From: DYJB01 sp963777165
GTDB lineage: Bacteria > Chloroflexota > Anaerolineae > Anaerolineales > E44-bin32
Assembly: GCA_963777165.1 (NCBI GenBank)
Contig: CAVZPO010000024.1
Span: forward strand, 1 to 30,738
Direction: 5' to 3'
DNA length: 30,738 bases
Position numbers and translations under genes: made by a program. The notes under the pieces were generated by a model. That model was not told the origin of the DNA, ran no database searches, and saw nothing but the letters and a program-made list of their open reading frames with translations. Below are positions 29,786-30,738 of this stretch, piece by piece (position 1 is the stretch's first letter; each line of letters starts with the position of its first letter).

Positions 29786-30624
29786 GACAGTGAACCATCG
29801 TGTGGTAGTCGAGCGGGTCGACCAGCCGCACGTTGGTCGAGCTGCCCAGGATGCGCACGGCCGGCTCGGCGACGTTCGGGTTGAGGTGCACCGGGTACAG
29901 GATCTCCGCCTGCGTGGCGTACTTCTTCGCCAGCTCCTTCAGCGCGCGGAAGATATCCTCCAGCGGCTTGCCGAAGCTCTCGCGCCGGTGGGCGGTGACC
30001 AGGATCAGCCGGCGGTCAGGATTCATGTTCGCCAGGGGTCCGCTCTCGAAATCGTACGGCAGCGCCACGATCATCTGCAGCGCATCGATGACCGGGTTGC
30101 CGGTCACCACGATCCGCTCGTCGGGCACGCCCTCGCGCCGCAGGTTGTCCCGCGCCCAATCGGTGGCGGCGAAGTGCAGATCGGCGACCACGCCGGCGAC
30201 GCGCCGGTTGATCTCTTCGGGGAACGGGCGCCACTTGTCGCCGGTGCGCAGCCCGGCCTCGACGTGACCCAGGCGGATCTTGCGGTAGTAGGCCGCCAGC
30301 GCCGCCGCCGCCACCGTCGTCGTGTCGCCCTGCACCAGCACCCAGTCCGGCTGCACCTTCTCGAGGATCGGATCCAGCCCGGTGAACACCGCCGCCGCCG
30401 TATCGGCCAGCGACTGGTCCGGCTGCATCAGGTCGAGGTCGAAGTCCGGCTTGAGGTGAAACAGGTCGAGGACCTGATCGAGCATCTGCCGGTGCTGGGC
30501 GGTGACGCACACGAGCGAATCGACGCCCGGCGTCTGGCGCAGCCGCAGGACGACCGGCGCCATCTTGACCGCTTCGGGCCGCGTGCCGAAGACCGATAGG
30601 CACGCGCAGCTTGCGTTCAGCCAT
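29700..30624 (-). CDS. wecB: UDP-GlcNAc 2-epimerase (WecB-like), main part (frame-broken at both ends)
   Basis: WecB interconverts UDP-GlcNAc and UDP-ManNAc. The frame shows SVFGTRPEAVKMAPVV, VCVTAQHRQMLDQVLDLF, VLVQGDTTTVAAAALAAYY, GHVEAGLRTGD-KWRPFPEEINRR, HFAATDWARDNL, VVTGNPVIDAL and LVTAHRRESFGKPLEDI, all family motifs. The gene should start at the ATG at 30622-30624 (MAERKLRV). One extra base near 30596-30602 shifts the frame before LSVFGTRPE, and a second break near 29790 removes the C-terminus (see 29495-29785). Corrected length is about 376 residues. It overlaps the stop of the upstream dehydrogenase gene. UDP-ManNAc would feed a ManNAcA-type sugar. Confidence 0.9.
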
Positions 30625-30738
30625 CGCGCTCGCCCGCACCGAGGACGTGAAGGTGGAACCCGGCCGCCGTCCACTTTCGGCGATCCCAGCGGCCGCGCGT
30701 ATCGACCGCCACGCGCCCGGGCATGGCCGCCGCTGCAT
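30617..30738 (-). CDS. Nucleotide-sugar dehydrogenase (UDP-glucose/UDP-ManNAc dehydrogenase family), C-terminal end, partial
   Basis: The last ~40 residues of a gene that extends past the window edge. The sequence MPGRVAVDTRGRWDRRKWTA, AGFHLHVLGAGERDG resembles the C-terminal domain of UDP-glucose/GDP-mannose dehydrogenases, where 'V-V-D-x-R-x-x-x-D' is followed by 'G-F-x-Y-x-x-I-G'. The TGA at 30617-30619 overlaps the start of the epimerase gene by eight bases. Next to WecB, a UDP-ManNAc dehydrogenase (WecC) is the natural candidate, giving ManNAcA. The identification rests on a short fragment. Confidence 0.55.
   Translation of the reverse strand, partial: AAAAMPGRVAVDTRGRWDRRKWTAAGFHLHVLGAGERDG

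Overview
The window reads as a chromosomal piece of a high-GC bacterium, most likely Chloroflexota of the Anaerolineae type (inference). The basis is the Pro/Thr-rich 'PTPTP' linkers on exported proteins, a DUF2089/DUF4097/SHOCT-like operon, RNase J, and an exopolysaccharide cluster with a fused zinc-dehydrogenase/Gfo-Idh-MocA protein and a heparinase-like protein. Stop codons follow the standard code. No rRNA, tRNA, CRISPR array or insertion sequence was recognised.

Layout. (1) 1-2844, minus strand: a translationally coupled operon of a DUF2089 protein, a DUF4097-like/SHOCT-like protein, a double GNAT acetyltransferase and a SHOCT-like membrane protein. Three of the four carry the same ~28-residue SHOCT-like segment. 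(2) 3069-5203, plus: a TrmA/RlmD-type RNA uracil methyltransferase and an inositol-monophosphatase family protein. (3) 5256-10932, minus: a strong promoter, a cobalamin riboswitch and an intrinsic terminator precede a secreted, C-terminally anchored protein with prenyltransferase-like alpha/alpha repeats. An ECF-type transporter T subunit, a double ATPase (interrupted by an in-frame TGA), an HD phosphohydrolase and SurE follow. This looks like a corrinoid uptake operon without a local S component. (4) 10970-14778, plus: a cold-shock protein, RNase J, a parvulin-type lipoprotein and a membrane-anchored protein, closed by an intrinsic terminator. (5) 14804-30738, minus: a surface-glycan cluster. 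In transcription order it holds a nucleotide-sugar dehydrogenase (partial), WecB-like epimerase, three glycosyltransferases, the dehydrogenase/oxidoreductase fusion, a heparinase-like protein, another glycosyltransferase, a PglC-type sugar phosphate transferase, a 60-residue protein, two-oxoacid dehydrogenase E1 alpha and beta, a lipoyl-PSBD-PglD fusion and a DegT aminotransferase.

The most striking system is in region 5. Genes for E1 alpha and beta sit directly upstream of a protein built like an E2 (lipoyl domain, linker, peripheral-subunit-binding domain), but its acyltransferase domain is replaced by a PglD/NeuD-type left-handed beta-helix sugar N-acyltransferase, next to the aminotransferase that would make the amino sugar. 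This suggests acyl groups made by oxidative decarboxylation and passed from lipoate to a sugar amine. The second is the riboswitch-controlled protein with an intrinsic-factor-like fold next to ECF transporter genes.

Caution: at least nine single-base frame breaks and one in-frame stop interrupt otherwise normal genes, all on the minus strand. Two frame breaks in one glycosyltransferase cancel each other. Uncorrected indels in a long-read assembly are the simplest explanation. The halves of such genes are listed separately and cross-referenced.
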